From Bigelowiella natans CCMP2755 (lineage: Eukaryota > Cercozoa > Chlorarachniophyceae): DNA of 64,000 bases. Under the pieces are notes generated by a model that saw only the letters and a list, made by a program, of their open reading frames with translations, had not been told where the DNA came from and made no database searches. The position numbers and the translations under genes are program-made. Positions 62,911 to 64,000 of the stretch are shown here, piece by piece. Numbering within the stretch: the first letter of the stretch is position 1; each line of letters starts with the position of its first letter. The stretch is from NCBI GenBank assembly GCA_000320545.1, contig ADNK01003064.1:1-64000 (forward strand), in the 5' to 3' direction.

Positions 62911-63746
62911 TTATCTTACACCAAGGCGGCTAGGAAGTCGGTGCTGCACTGTATGAGGGGGGGGCTGTAGAGCATGTTGCGGGCCAAGTCTTTGTGCTGT
63001 GTACTTATGGAACGATCGCATGCACAAGTGGTGCAGCCGCATCTGTGTCTGCTGATAGGCGTAACGTCTCAAGTTGCTCAGAGGGCTTGGGCGCCATGGT
63101 TGAGGTTCAACTCCTGGTGGAACTTTGAGCGACAATGCCTCTGCGACAGTCGTTGGAGGTTTTTTCGTTGAGAAAAGACTCTTCGAGCGCTCGTGTTCTC
63201 GGATTGCTTTGCTCAATGGTGCGGGTGTACCGGCGATTCTCGAACGAAAACCGTCTAAACGTGTGCGAAATTCCCCTGGAACTAAGAGATGGAGGAGTGT
63301 CTCATTAGAGAGGGAAAGAAAGAAAGAAAGAAAGAGGCGAAAGAGATACAATAATGGGGAGGGACAGTCTGCGGAGGATGGTTTTGCGAGCCGTTATAAT
63401 AAGGCATTGTTTATTGGGTATCGTGTTGTAGAAATGCATTTGAAGACTCATTCTTGTGCAGCAGCTTGTTAAAGGATTGCATTGTAAACATTATTTTATG
63501 GTGCTACTTTATGGTACCTATCTTATCCCCAGTTCCAGCTAGTGAAAATGGTGCGCGGAGGCTTCGGAGTAAAAGATAACGAATAAATTGTGAGGAGGCA
63601 TGCGGAGTCAGCAGCATCATCATCATCCATTTTCAGCAAGATAAAGTGATAAGATTGCATCAATTTAGGTGTCATCTTATAACCAAACTTATTACCATAA
63701 CGGTAATTAAATACTCTGTGTGCGAGACTACAAAGCATCACTTTTG

Positions 63747-63780
<34 letters not shown>

Positions 63781-64000
63781 TGTGTTGATGATGTGTAGGT
63801 AGGTATTGGTTGTTGTTCACGTAGTCGTTGCCGTCATCCATGTACTAATAGTATATGATGTTGTAATACTCGAATGCTAAAGTGCCCGATTCCGGCCTAT
63901 CTGCCAACAAACCACCTTCTACTCTGTACCACCATCCCCCACCCTACAATCACACACCGTCACATACGCGCACACACAAAGTGGGAGAGAGAGAGAGAAA
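62911..64000 (-). CDS. 3' part of an unrecognised gene, runs off the right edge
   Basis: The last exon appears to run from about 63282 (after a CTCTTAG acceptor) to the stop at 62911. It reads PGEFRTRLDGFRSRIAGTPA, later SKAIREHERSKSLFSTKKPP and VAEALSLKVPPGVEPQPW, then a His/Gln-rich tail. The composition is protein-like and the gene would be convergent with the reductase, matching the window's pattern. An upstream frame at 63523-63741 may hold another exon but ends in a stop as read. A (GT)n tract at about 63747-63778 would be intronic. I do not recognise the family. Confidence 0.4.

Noticed and set aside
1-64000. CRISPR arrays, prokaryotic operons or ribosome binding sites
   Set aside because: The many regular repeats are microsatellites without spacers, and all genes have spliceosomal introns.
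1-64000. Transposons, integrated viruses, tRNA or rRNA genes
   Set aside because: No reverse transcriptase, transposase, integrase, capsid or replication motifs, no long terminal repeats, and no cloverleaf or rRNA-like sequence noticed on reading both strands.

Overview
This is a nuclear chromosome end from an intron-rich eukaryotic microbe. Evidence: a degenerate CCCTAA-type telomere tract at the left edge (19 hexamers in perfect register), GT-AG introns in almost every gene, and very dense microsatellites (TCA, TAG, TA, CA, GA, CAA) inside the introns. One nuclear gene, an asparaginyl-tRNA synthetase of the bacterial/organellar type, starts with a hydrophobic signal-like segment followed by a basic Ser/Thr-rich stretch. 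That is the shape of a bipartite leader to a secondary plastid, so an alga such as a chlorarachniophyte is possible, but this one gene does not prove it.

Layout from the telomere inward: beta-helix-like/RING gene (-), ST13/HIP-like TPR gene (+), SpoU-family RNA 2'-O-methyltransferase (+), S1-domain gene (-), small unknown gene (+), NIPA/ZC3HC1-like C3HC zinc-finger gene (-), ZIP metal transporter (+), SET-domain (SMYD-type) gene (+, apparently very long), asparaginyl-tRNA synthetase (-, 16 exons), type II membrane kelch protein (+), ABCG half-transporter (-), PiT/SLC20 phosphate transporter (+), fatty-acid-desaturase-superfamily membrane enzyme (-), aldo/keto reductase (+), and the 3' part of an unrecognised gene (-) running off the right edge. 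Most genes were read by joining exons by eye, checking splice sites, reading phase and family motifs; exon edges may be off by a base or so.

Genes mostly alternate in orientation. Divergent pairs share short spacers of about 0.1 to 0.8 kb. Gene 3' ends, whether convergent or tandem, are followed by 0.3 to 1.5 kb blocks of different texture: higher GC, rich in TGCATG/GCATGC/GCTAGC words, almost free of microsatellites. This alternation runs across the whole window and is the strongest unexplained large-scale pattern.

A second pattern is local tandem duplication at functional boundaries: two 5' splice sites (NIPA-like and desaturase genes), the kelch stop codon, and a RING exon set. The genes are housekeeping or membrane functions and do not form an obvious pathway. 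I found no mobile element, CRISPR array, tRNA or rRNA gene, and no clear novel multi-gene system.
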